Shown here: piece after piece, positions 8,866 through 17,434 of the stretch | Layout of the letters: each line of letters begins with the position of its first letter | Numbering within the stretch: position 1 is the first letter of the stretch | Assembly (NCBI GenBank): GCA_900541045.1 | Contig: UQID01000015.1 | Location: 1-58,430 of the forward strand | Reading direction: 5' to 3' | DNA from: an uncultured Collinsella sp. | Lineage (GTDB): Bacteria > Actinomycetota > Coriobacteriia > Coriobacteriales > Coriobacteriaceae | DNA length: 58,430 nt | Made by a program: the position numbers and the translations under genes | The notes under the pieces: model-generated | What the model was told of the DNA's origin: nothing | The model's input: the letters and a program-made list of their open reading frames with translations, nothing else | Databases searched by the model: none

Positions 8866-10053
8866 CTACAACTCAAGAGCTGATTTAAGCCAATTGGCCG
8901 ATTCATTCCTATACACATTAAGTCGTTGACGTACTGACACAAAGTCGATTTCATTTGCCATTGCGGCACGGAAAGCATCCTTCGATTCGCAAATACGATC
9001 GGAGTTTCCAAGGACACGCAACAATGTATCAATACGTGAGTTCGTAGACTGAGCACCCATATTCTCGTGGCGACGGAACGAGAAGAAGGGCACCTCAAAA
9101 ATATTTGAGAAAACGCTTCCGTGGAAAGAGTCAGTACAGACATACGAAGCATGGGCAATCAAGTTGACCCACTCAGCCGGACCGGCTTCCCAAGGATAAT
9201 AATCCGCGTAATCGTCATCAGCCTTAACATACTCATCGGGATGAGCAATGGCGACGATCTTCAAATTATGCTGCTTGGCAAGCTCTTGGGCACATTCACG
9301 ATTCCATGCATTCTTACCCATGAAATAGCAGAAAACATAGGGCTCGTCAGGAGCGTCAATCGAAGAGGAACAAGCAAGGCTTGCCCACTGATCTCTAGCC
9401 AGCAGCATCGTAGGGTCGCATACAACAGAGCATCGGACGCCCGTAGCTTTCTCTACCAAATCCGCTCCCGTATCCTCGCGAACAGAAATGGCCGAAAAAT
9501 CGGAAAGAAAATCTTTTGTTTTACGAAGATATTTTTCAGAAAGGGAAGATACTCCAAAACTAGTGGAATAAGACACCTTGCGGACAGGAGGCTGCACGAA
9601 AGATAGTGTAAAGTACCTACCAGCAATGTTAACAGGCAGCCAAAGCTGATCGCTGCCAACAACAACGCTGTCATAATCAGCCACAAGCGCCCCAAGTTCT
9701 TCAAACGAAGCGGTTTGAGGAGTAAAACTAAAATGTGTTGACTCGAAAAATGAAAATGCACTTTTCCTCTTTGCCATTTTCTTTCCAAAGTCAGCATCAA
9801 GCTTCTGCTTGATGCGATGCTTTACAAAACCCAGCTTTGCACGATAAAGATCTACATCAAATAGATGCTCAAGATAGTAATCATTGCGTCCTTCAGAAAT
9901 AGCATGACCCAGGCCACGTTTATCAATAGTATTGACTTCAACTCCCAGCTCCTCAAGGGCACGCTGGGTCGCGTACGCCTGAAGAACGCTGCCAAAGTTG
10001 ATTTTGTCATGACACGACGCGACTGCGACTCGCTTAGAACATGTAATAGTCAA
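8866..10053 (-). CDS. Polysaccharide pyruvyl transferase family protein
   Basis: The 395-residue protein has features of the CsaB/WcaK-like polysaccharide pyruvyl transferase family. It has an N-terminal NFGSVLQAYATQRALEELG segment, a central VVGSDQLWLP, and the C-terminal block YVCTDSFHGSVFSNIFEVPF, where the invariant SFHG-type histidine lies. These enzymes attach ketal-linked pyruvate from PEP to sugars, making the polymer acidic. The start appears to be TTG at 10053 with AAGGGG five bases upstream. It is paired with the iron-sulfur gene downstream, a recurrent partnership in capsule loci. Confidence 0.85.
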   Translation of the reverse strand: MTITCSKRVAVASCHDKINFGSVLQAYATQRALEELGVEVNTIDKRGLGHAISEGRNDYYLEHLFDVDLYRAKLGFVKHRIKQKLDADFGKKMAKRKSAFSFFESTHFSFTPQTASFEELGALVADYDSVVVGSDQLWLPVNIAGRYFTLSFVQPPVRKVSYSTSFGVSSLSEKYLRKTKDFLSDFSAISVREDTGADLVEKATGVRCSVVCDPTMLLARDQWASLACSSSIDAPDEPYVFCYFMGKNAWNRECAQELAKQHNLKIVAIAHPDEYVKADDDYADYYPWEAGPAEWVNLIAHASYVCTDSFHGSVFSNIFEVPFFSFRRHENMGAQSTNSRIDTLLRVLGNSDRICESKDAFRAAMANEIDFVSVRQRLNVYRNESANWLKSALEL

Positions 10054-10062
10054 GCTATCCCC

Positions 10063-11166
10063 TTAATCAACAGAACCTAAATAGGTCATATAACAATCCA
10101 ATAACACTCTGGCCGCAGCATTAATTTCAAATACCTGCAAACCGGCATCGTCGCCAGGCGCGAAGACCTCTGTGCTCAACTCAATAAGTCTTTCGGCCCA
10201 CTTCATACAGGAGCTAGAAAGTGATTCAAATTGCATCATGGATGTAACAGCGGTCTCAGAGGTAACGGTATCAGACGCAAGAATGGGTGTATGCGATGCC
10301 TGGCATTCAACTCCGACCATTGGGAGGCCTTCATACAGGCTCGGCAGGCAGAAAACATCAAATGCTCGATATAAAGATGCTGCGTCGCTTCTAGTGCCCA
10401 AAAACCGAACAGAATGGCTAATCCCCAGACAATCAGCTTGGTCCTTTATCTGTTCAACCAACGGACCAGAACCAACCAAAACTAAAAGTGCATCATTACG
10501 AATCTTTAAAACCTGATCGAATATATTAAGCAAATATGAGTGATTCTTCTGCTCTGTAAAACGACCAATGTGCCCAATTAGAAGCTGTCCGTCAGCAACA
10601 CCAAGCGATCGCCGCGTCCTTAGGCGATCCTCATCATCTGGCGCGAAAACAGACAAGTCGACAGCATTACGCATGACTACAAATTGAGAACTCGATCCAA
10701 ATAACCATTCACCAGCGAATTTACTACATGCAAAACGGTGAGTCGGATACCGGTTTGATTGCGTTATCAGCACGGCCTTCAGGGCATTCTTGGCATACTC
10801 ACCCTTACCACTCGTAGAATGGCTATGGGCGATACGCACGGGGACACCCGCCTTCTTCGCAGCACGAAGAGGAAAGACCGAAAGCGCGTTGATGTGACTA
10901 TGGACAATCTTCCAGCCCTCTTGCTTAAAGAGACGCTGAAGCTCTCGCTGGTATTCAGCTACATGCTGATAGGGCGGTATCTCAAAGACCCTGCCACCGA
11001 GCGATTCGATCTCGTCACGGGGAACAAGCGTCGAATCGGAATCAACAAGAAAGTCAAACTGCACTTTACCGCGATCGATGTGACGATAGTAATTCATAAC
11101 GACAGCTTCGACGCCGCCGCCAACCATCTTGCCAACAACCTGAGCCACCCTAACCGGTTCAGTCAT
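10063..11166 (-). CDS. Family 4 glycosyltransferase (EpsF-like)
   Basis: The 367-residue GT-B enzyme starts RVAQVVGKMVGGGVEAVVMN, has the HSHINALSVFPLRAAKKAG and RIAHSHSTSGKG acceptor-side segments, and the donor-side motifs IGHIGRFTEQKNHSYLL and CLPSLYEGLPMVGVECQ. This pattern is typical of EpsF-like enzymes in Gram-positive exopolysaccharide operons. It begins directly after the stop of the initiating transferase (no gap), so it probably adds the second sugar; that order is inference from position. The base composition starts to shift toward AT from this gene onward. Confidence 0.88.
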   Translation of the reverse strand: MTEPVRVAQVVGKMVGGGVEAVVMNYYRHIDRGKVQFDFLVDSDSTLVPRDEIESLGGRVFEIPPYQHVAEYQRELQRLFKQEGWKIVHSHINALSVFPLRAAKKAGVPVRIAHSHSTSGKGEYAKNALKAVLITQSNRYPTHRFACSKFAGEWLFGSSSQFVVMRNAVDLSVFAPDDEDRLRTRRSLGVADGQLLIGHIGRFTEQKNHSYLLNIFDQVLKIRNDALLVLVGSGPLVEQIKDQADCLGISHSVRFLGTRSDAASLYRAFDVFCLPSLYEGLPMVGVECQASHTPILASDTVTSETAVTSMMQFESLSSSCMKWAERLIELSTEVFAPGDDAGLQVFEINAAARVLLDCYMTYLGSVD

Positions 11167-11967
11167 TTAGCAAGCACCTCCACCGGTAAAGACCTCAACG
11201 ACCGTGAGGAGAACAATCTTCAAGTCCGTGATGGGGCCGCGCTTGGCGATGTACTCCAAATCACGGCGGACCATGCCGTCGAAGTCGGTATCGTTGCGGT
11301 CAGTCACCTGCCACCAGCCGGTAATGCCCGGCTTCACAGCCAAGCGCTGCAGGTCGTACTCGGTATACTCCGCGACCTCGTTGGGCAGCGGCGGGCGCGG
11401 GCCGACGACGGACATCTGACCCATGAACACGTTCAGGAACTGCGGGAACTCGTCGATGGAGTGCTTGCGGATGAACTTTCCAATCTTGGTGACACGCGGG
11501 TCATTCTTCATCTTGAACATGGCGCCGGCGATCTCGTTCTGCTCCCTGAGCTCGGCGAGGCGCTCGTCGGCGTCCTTGTACATGGAGCGGAACTTCCACA
11601 TGCGGAAGGTAGTCAAACTACCGTCGGGGGGGGTGCGGCCAACGCGGATCTGACTATAGAAGGGGCTGCCCTCACTCTCCAGTCGGATGGCCGCGGCCAG
11701 CACCAGGCTGGGCACAGCGATGACGACGAGCACGGCACCGCTGAACACGATGTCGAATGCGCGCTTCACTGCCCTATATGCCAAGCGCGAGCGGTCCCAG
11801 TCCATGATGGATTGCATGGCCTTGTAACGGCCGGCGCCCTCGCGCCGGTCCATGGCCTGGGCAATCAGTGCCGCCCCCGCAGGCGCACAGCTCTTTGTTA
11901 CTTCTTTAGCAGCCACAGTCAAAATTACATCCCAGTTCCCCAGGGATCCCCCAATCGGTAAATTCAA
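11167..11967 (-). CDS. Undecaprenyl-phosphate sugar phosphotransferase (initiating transferase)
   Basis: This bacterial sugar transferase (WbaP/PglC/EpsL superfamily) has a single hydrophobic segment (AFDIVFSGAVLVVIAVPSLV), then the catalytic core MWKFRSMYKDADERL, SIDEFPQFLNVFMGQMSVVG, PRPPLP and VKPGITGWWQV. It transfers a sugar-1-phosphate from a UDP-sugar to undecaprenyl phosphate, the first step of repeat-unit assembly at the membrane. A TTG at 11967 gives 266 residues, but no convincing ribosome site precedes it and a later start (for example ATG at 11853) is possible. A C8 run on the coding strand (11626-11633) is in frame here. It lies 33 bases after the NusG-like gene. Confidence 0.88.
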   Translation of the reverse strand: MNLPIGGSLGNWDVILTVAAKEVTKSCAPAGAALIAQAMDRREGAGRYKAMQSIMDWDRSRLAYRAVKRAFDIVFSGAVLVVIAVPSLVLAAAIRLESEGSPFYSQIRVGRTPPDGSLTTFRMWKFRSMYKDADERLAELREQNEIAGAMFKMKNDPRVTKIGKFIRKHSIDEFPQFLNVFMGQMSVVGPRPPLPNEVAEYTEYDLQRLAVKPGITGWWQVTDRNDTDFDGMVRRDLEYIAKRGPITDLKIVLLTVVEVFTGGGAC

Positions 11968-12000
11968 AAATGCAAACGAATAGCTGGTGCAACGTCTCCC

Positions 12001-12591
12001 TTACGTTTTGATGGGAACGTCGAGCGGAAGCACTTCCCTAAAACTGGAATCGCCTTCGCCTACGTCCACCAAGCACCAGCGCTTGCGGCGGTCGATCTTG
12101 TGCACGCGAGCCTCTTGCCCCACCAAGGGACCCTGTTCTATGTGCAACACGCCGTCTTCTATGCGGGCGACGCTGTTGCGCACCACGCCGTCGTCGTCCA
12201 GCACGCTGCGGTACCAATCCTGCGCATCGTCGGGCATGGGCATATACGCCCGCTCCCTGCTACCGGCGATGCGACAGCCAAAGCTCAACTGGGCCAAAGC
12301 CCTATCGAGCGCGGCGGCATCGTGCGTGGCGACGAAGAAATATTCCTTGTACATGGGTTTGGTTTGGAGCGACCAGGCGCCGTCCCGCTTAAACCAGAAC
12401 TCCTTTTGCATTACAAAAGCGTCCTGCATAAGGTTGTGCGGGATAATGCGACGGACCTTTTCGCAGGTCTCGCGCTCTTTTCCATTGGGGGTGTGGACCA
12501 GATACCAGCGGACGCGGCCGTGCTGGCTGTTGGTGTTGGCGCCGTTAAATGCACCCGGCAGCTGCTCTTGGCGTCGTGCCGTCTGTTCCAT
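12001..12591 (-). CDS. NusG-family specialised antiterminator (LoaP/UpaY-like)
   Basis: This 196-residue NusG paralogue has an NGN domain from about residue 27 (RWYLVHTPNGKERETCEKVR, then KPMYKEYFFV) and a C-terminal KOW-type domain (EQGPLVGQEARVHKIDRRKR). Dedicated NusG paralogues at the head of polysaccharide operons (RfaH, UpaY, LoaP) let RNA polymerase read through long biosynthetic operons. Being first in this roughly 10-kb minus-strand operon, it most likely plays that role here. The ATG at 12591 follows AGAGGGGGC. It is not the housekeeping NusG by context, as there is no secE or rplK nearby. Its recognition element was not identified. Confidence 0.82.
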   Translation of the reverse strand: MEQTARRQEQLPGAFNGANTNSQHGRVRWYLVHTPNGKERETCEKVRRIIPHNLMQDAFVMQKEFWFKRDGAWSLQTKPMYKEYFFVATHDAAALDRALAQLSFGCRIAGSRERAYMPMPDDAQDWYRSVLDDDGVVRNSVARIEDGVLHIEQGPLVGQEARVHKIDRRKRWCLVDVGEGDSSFREVLPLDVPIKT

Positions 12592-12676
12592 GTTCTCGCC
12601 CCCTCTTTTGGCTTTGCGATGGACGCAAATGCAGGAGCGTTTAGACAGACTTCTCGCTCGCAGCTACGCGCAGTCG

Positions 12677-12696
12677 AAAAAGTACAGGTTTTTGTA
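12677..12696. promoter_or_regulatory. Operator-like dyad, copy 1, upstream of polysaccharide operon
   Basis: AAAAAGTACAGGTTTTTGTA is a quasi-palindrome (AAAAA...TTTTT around GTACAGG). Its 15-base part GTACAGGTTTTTGTA recurs exactly, in opposite orientation, at 12800-12814. It lies about 85 bases upstream of the NusG-like start and is itself framed by GTCGAAA/TTTCGAC. The binding protein is unknown. Confidence 0.5.
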
Positions 12697-12799
12697 TCTT
12701 TCGACAGACGACATTCTTCTGACATTCTACTAGCAATTAATTAGCGTTTGCCCAGATTACACAAAATTTACTGCCAGTAGGTGCATCTCCATATCCCTC

Positions 12800-12822
12800 T
12801 ACAAAAACCTGTACCTTTTTGT
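12800..12822. promoter_or_regulatory. Operator-like dyad, copy 2
   Basis: ACAAAAA-CCTGTACC-TTTTTGT forms a perfect 7-bp-arm dyad (801-822) and matches copy 1 in inverted orientation over 15 bases. The 103-base segment between the copies holds no gene. It contains only weak -10-like hexamers (TAATTA, TAGAAT reading toward the operon). Confidence 0.5.
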
Positions 12823-12825
12823 GCA

Positions 12826-12855
12826 ACAAAAAAAGCCGCTCAACCAGCGGCTTTT
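12826..12855 (-). terminator. Rho-independent terminator downstream of thrS
   Basis: AAAAGCCGCT-caacc-AGCGGCTTTT is a perfect 10-bp stem followed, on the minus strand, by a run of T (complement of A828-834). It stops thrS transcription before the polysaccharide promoter region. Confidence 0.85.
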
Positions 12856-12867
12856 CTTATTTGGGCA

Positions 12868-12908
12868 TAACAAAGGCGACCGCCCTTTGTGGACGGTCGC
12901 CTTTGTTA
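12868..12908 (-). terminator. Strong hairpin immediately after thrS
   Basis: A perfect 15-bp stem (12868-12882 with 12894-12908, containing AAAGGCGACCG) and an 11-base loop lie 18 bases beyond the thrS stop. A T-tract is weak here; with the next hairpin it forms a tandem terminator. Confidence 0.65.
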
Positions 12909-12926
12909 ATTGTTGTGAAGTTTGCC

Positions 12927-14690
<1,764 letters not shown>

Positions 14691-14716
14691 GGGTATGTTT
14701 TCTCCTCTCGGATGCC

Positions 14717-14761
14717 TGATGCAAGTGCGTGCGATGCGCTCGGCGTTTTTGACTTGCATCA
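14717..14761 (-). promoter_or_regulatory. Hairpin in thrS 5' leader
   Basis: TGATGCAAGT (14717-14726) and ACTTGCATCA (14752-14761) form a perfect 10-bp stem around a 25-base loop. It lies between the putative promoter and the thrS start, where an autoregulatory element would be expected. No T-box motif was recognised. Confidence 0.4.
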
Positions 14762-14788
14762 TTATAGGCAGGTTGCCTTGGTATACAA
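14761..14788 (-). promoter_or_regulatory. Putative thrS promoter
   Basis: On the minus strand a -35-like TTGTAT (14783-14788) lies 16 bases before a consensus -10 TATAAT (14761-14766), about 70 bases upstream of the thrS ATG. The last -10 base is also the outermost base of the leader hairpin. Confidence 0.6.
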
Positions 14789-14789
14789 G

Positions 14790-14820
14790 CGCCCGCCGCA
14801 CCTTAATGGCACGGCGGGCG
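14790..14820. terminator. GC-rich hairpin downstream of zinc-ribbon gene
   Basis: CGCCCGCCG and CGGCGGGCG (9 bp) enclose a 13-base loop. T-tracts are poor on the minus strand and short on the plus strand (ATTTTC), so termination strength is uncertain. Confidence 0.45.
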
Positions 14821-14896
14821 ATTTTCTACGCATGCTTCATCGTGTGGGCGGGGTGTGAGGCGCGCGTGGCTTGCGGCCAGCCCGGCGATGGATGCG

Positions 14897-15328
14897 TTAT
14901 TGGATGCGAGTTCGGCAGTAGGGGCAGACCTTCCAGTGCGCATCGAGCGGGCGATGGCAGCTGGGGCAGACGTTGCGAACCTGGGTGTCGCACACGGGGC
15001 AGACGACAAAGTCCTTCTCGATGGGCGCGCCGCACTGCGGGCAGGTGCCGTACTGGGCAAGCTGGCGCTCGCGCAGGGCCATGTCCAGCTCCTGCTCCTC
15101 GCGGTCGGCCGCGTAGGAATGCGGACGCAGGACCAGATAGGCGATGAGGCCCACAAACGGGATGAGGGCGATGATGCCCCATGCCACGTAGGCGCTGGCG
15201 CCGCGGCGGCGAGCGTCGATGAACACATAGACGACCGACAGCACGTACAGGGCGATGATAAAGCCAACAAAGGCATAGATGACGCCCATAAGCTGCGGCG
15301 ACATGAGCTCAGAGATGTACTTGGACAT
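14897..15328 (-). CDS. Membrane protein with PLDc_N-like helices and C-terminal double zinc ribbon
   Basis: This 143-residue protein has two membrane segments in the first 70 residues (GVIYAFVGFIIALYVLSVVY; YVAWGIIALIPFVGLIAYLV), the layout of the phospholipase-D-nuclease N-terminal region. A short charged linker follows, then two zinc-ribbon knuckle pairs (CPQCGAPIEKDFVVCPVC; CPSCHRPLDAHWKVCPYC). A scaffolding or sensing role at the membrane is plausible but unproven; there is no catalytic PLD motif. The ATG follows AAAGGT. It is monocistronic between thrS and the repeat array. Confidence 0.8.
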   Translation of the reverse strand: MSKYISELMSPQLMGVIYAFVGFIIALYVLSVVYVFIDARRRGASAYVAWGIIALIPFVGLIAYLVLRPHSYAADREEQELDMALRERQLAQYGTCPQCGAPIEKDFVVCPVCDTQVRNVCPSCHRPLDAHWKVCPYCRTRIQ

Positions 15329-15429
15329 TGAGGTGTACCTTTCGGAATATTTACAGTCCGGTAAAGTTTACCACGGGGTTTGTTTATATGGGACCACGGC
15401 TGGGTACGGGGTTGGCGCGGACACAAACA

Positions 15430-15805
15430 TCTCAATCTGTAACAGGTGGGAGCGGAATCCAGGTCTAGATGTTACAGATTTAGACACAGGGGTTCCTCCC
15501 CGACTTCAATCTCGATCTGTAACATCTTGGGCTCCAAAACCCCTCCTTCTGTTACAGATCAAGATGAACGACGAGCCCTCCGTTAAATATCTCAATCTGC
15601 AACAACTAGGGGCCAGAAACCCTTCTATCTGTTATAGATCAAGACAAAGGAAAACGTCCAATCTCAATATCTCAATCTGTAACAACAACTCGGCAAAAAC
15701 AATCCCAGATGTTACAGAACGAGACAAACGGAGGACCCGCCTGGCAGACGTCTCGATCTGTAACATCTGGAACCCAGTTCTTCTGCTTACTGTTACAGAA
15801 CGAGA
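15430..15805. repeat. Alternating-orientation, regularly spaced 15-bp repeat array (10 copies)
   Basis: Forward copies (consensus TCTCRATCTGTAACA) start at 15430, 15510, 15590, 15670 and 15751. Reverse-complement copies (consensus TGTTACAGAWYRAGA) start at 15470, 15550, 15630, 15710 and 15791. Orientation alternates strictly. Eight of nine gaps are exactly 25 bp and one is 26, so a repeat occurs every 40 bp and the full period is 80 bp. Spacers are mostly unrelated, though two (15525-15549 and 15605-15629) share a GGG...AAACCC layout. Any neighbouring pair can form a hairpin with a 25-base loop. Because 80 is not a multiple of 3, the array cannot be a repeated-peptide gene. No cas, transposase or other nuclease gene is adjacent. 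It fills most of the 647-bp space between the zinc-ribbon gene and the FAD operon. Function unknown. Confidence 0.9.
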
Positions 15806-15943
15806 CAAACCTCTGACACCAGGAGCGGCAGACAAGGTCACCGATGGTCCTGTGTCTCCCCTCGCCTGCCGTTGGCGGGTGTTGCGGGGCTGTTCGCCGC
15901 ATTGCCGCCGCACTGGGGGCGTGCAGACCGTAGGATAGTCCTA

Positions 15944-15958
15944 TTGACGGCCTGTCAA
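15944..15958. promoter_or_regulatory. Small dyad upstream of FAD operon
   Basis: TTGAC-ggcct-GTCAA is a 5-bp-arm inverted repeat ending 17 bases before the GTG start of the operon. It is a possible operator or -35 region; weak evidence. Confidence 0.3.
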
Positions 15959-15975
15959 CTTGTCTGGGAGGCACC

Positions 15976-17433
15976 GTGGCAGAAACGTTTGATATCGCGA
16001 TTGTGGGCGCGGGCATTACCGGGTGCGCCATCGCGCGTCAGCTCGCGCGCTATGACTTGTCCATTTGCATGGTCGAGGCGGCCAACGACATCGCCCTGGG
16101 CGCGTCGAAGGCCAACGGCGGCCTGGTGCACGCCGGCTACGATCCGGCGCCGGGCACGGTCAAGGCGCAGGTCAACGCCCGTGGTTGCGAGCTATATGGC
16201 ACGTGGGCCCAGGAGCTAGGTTTTTTGTTCCACCGCACCGGGTCGATGGTGCTGGGCTTCAACGACGAAGACCGCGCACACCTGGAGAAGCTGCGCCAGA
16301 ATGGCCTGGCCAACGGCGTGCCCGAGCTGTCGATTATCGGCCCCGAGCGCATCAACGAGCTGGAACCGCGCGCGAGCGCCGAGGCGACGCGCGCGCTGTG
16401 GTGCCCTTCGACCGGTTGCGTCGACCCGTTTGAAGTGGCCATCGCCGCGCTGGAAAACGCGGTTGCCAACGGCGTGACGTTTATGCGCTCCGCACCGGTG
16501 GAGGCCATTGAAGTTGCCGGCTCGGATGACGGAGCCGCGTGCTTTACGCTGCTGACGCCCGCCGGCAATGTGCGCTGCCGTTACCTGATTAACGCCGCGG
16601 GCAACGGTGCCGCGGACATCTCGCATATGGCCGGCGCCGAGGAGTTCCAGATGGTCTGGCGCCAGGGCAACATTGTGGTGCTGGACAAGGAGCCGCGTGC
16701 GCTCATGCCGCTCTACCCCGTACCCACGCCGGTTTCCAAGGGCGTCATCGTGACGGGGACCGTACATGGCAACACCGTGATTACCGCAACCGCCGCCGTG
16801 CGCGAGCCAGGCGATACACAGACCTACGCCACCGATGTCAACGCGCTCCTGACCGGTGCGCGCAAGCTGGTGCCCGATCTGGACACGCGTCGCGTGGTGC
16901 GCGCGTTTGCCGGCGGTCGACCGGTCATTAAGGGAACGAACGACTTTTTTATTGGGCAGTCGGCCGTGGTGCCGGGGCTGTTCCAGGCGGCGGGCATTCA
17001 GTCGCCGGGCGTGGCGAGCGCGCCAGCCATTGCCGAGCGCATGGAGCAGGTGCTGCACGATGCCGGCGTGGCCCTACGCGAACGGGACGATTGGGACCCG
17101 ATTCGCCGTGCGCCGGATGACTTTGACCGCGCACCGCTTGCGCGCAAGAAAGAGCTCATTGAGTCCGACCCCGCGTGGGGGCAGATCGTCTGCCGCTGCG
17201 AGACGGTGCCCGAGGCCGAGATCGTGGCCGCGATTCGACGCCGTCCTGGCGCGGTTTCGGTCGAAGGCGTCAAGCGCCGCTGCCGCGCCGGCATGGGTCG
17301 GTGCCAGAGTGGCTTTTGTCAGAGCCGCGTGGTGGCGATCCTAGCGCACGAGCTGGGCTGCGACCCCAGCGAGGTGCTGCTGGAGGATGCCGGTTCTTGG
17401 CTGGTCGAGGGACCGCTGAAGGGGGTGCGCTAG
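15976..17433 (+). CDS. FAD-dependent oxidoreductase, GlpA-like, with C-terminal BFD-type [2Fe-2S] domain
   Basis: The 485-residue protein begins with a Rossmann FAD site (DIAIVGAGITGCAIARQLAR) followed by the DAO domain. A C-terminal BFD-like iron-sulfur domain has cysteines in IVCRCETVPEAEI and KRRCRAGMGRCQSGFCQ. The domain order matches anaerobic glycerol-3-phosphate dehydrogenase subunit A and related hydroxyacid dehydrogenases. The start is GTG at 15976 with GGGAGG upstream. The next gene follows after one base. With the flavoprotein and the DUF1667 protein downstream it forms a three-gene set common in anaerobic Firmicutes and Actinobacteria. Whether glycerol-3-phosphate or another 2-hydroxy substrate is oxidised cannot be told here. 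Confidence 0.85.
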   Translation: MAETFDIAIVGAGITGCAIARQLARYDLSICMVEAANDIALGASKANGGLVHAGYDPAPGTVKAQVNARGCELYGTWAQELGFLFHRTGSMVLGFNDEDRAHLEKLRQNGLANGVPELSIIGPERINELEPRASAEATRALWCPSTGCVDPFEVAIAALENAVANGVTFMRSAPVEAIEVAGSDDGAACFTLLTPAGNVRCRYLINAAGNGAADISHMAGAEEFQMVWRQGNIVVLDKEPRALMPLYPVPTPVSKGVIVTGTVHGNTVITATAAVREPGDTQTYATDVNALLTGARKLVPDLDTRRVVRAFAGGRPVIKGTNDFFIGQSAVVPGLFQAAGIQSPGVASAPAIAERMEQVLHDAGVALRERDDWDPIRRAPDDFDRAPLARKKELIESDPAWGQIVCRCETVPEAEIVAAIRRRPGAVSVEGVKRRCRAGMGRCQSGFCQSRVVAILAHELGCDPSEVLLEDAGSWLVEGPLKGVR

Positions 17434-17434
17434 G

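Noticed and set aside
15430..15805. Ordinary CRISPR array
   Set aside because: Repeats alternate in orientation, are only 15 bp, vary between copies, and no cas genes are nearby. Reported as an uncharacterised repeat array instead.
15279..15938. Open frame across the repeat array with recurring SICN and VTERDK-like peptides
   Set aside because: The 80-bp period is not a multiple of three, so repeats fall in different frames; there is no credible ribosome site. The recurring peptides come from the DNA repeats.
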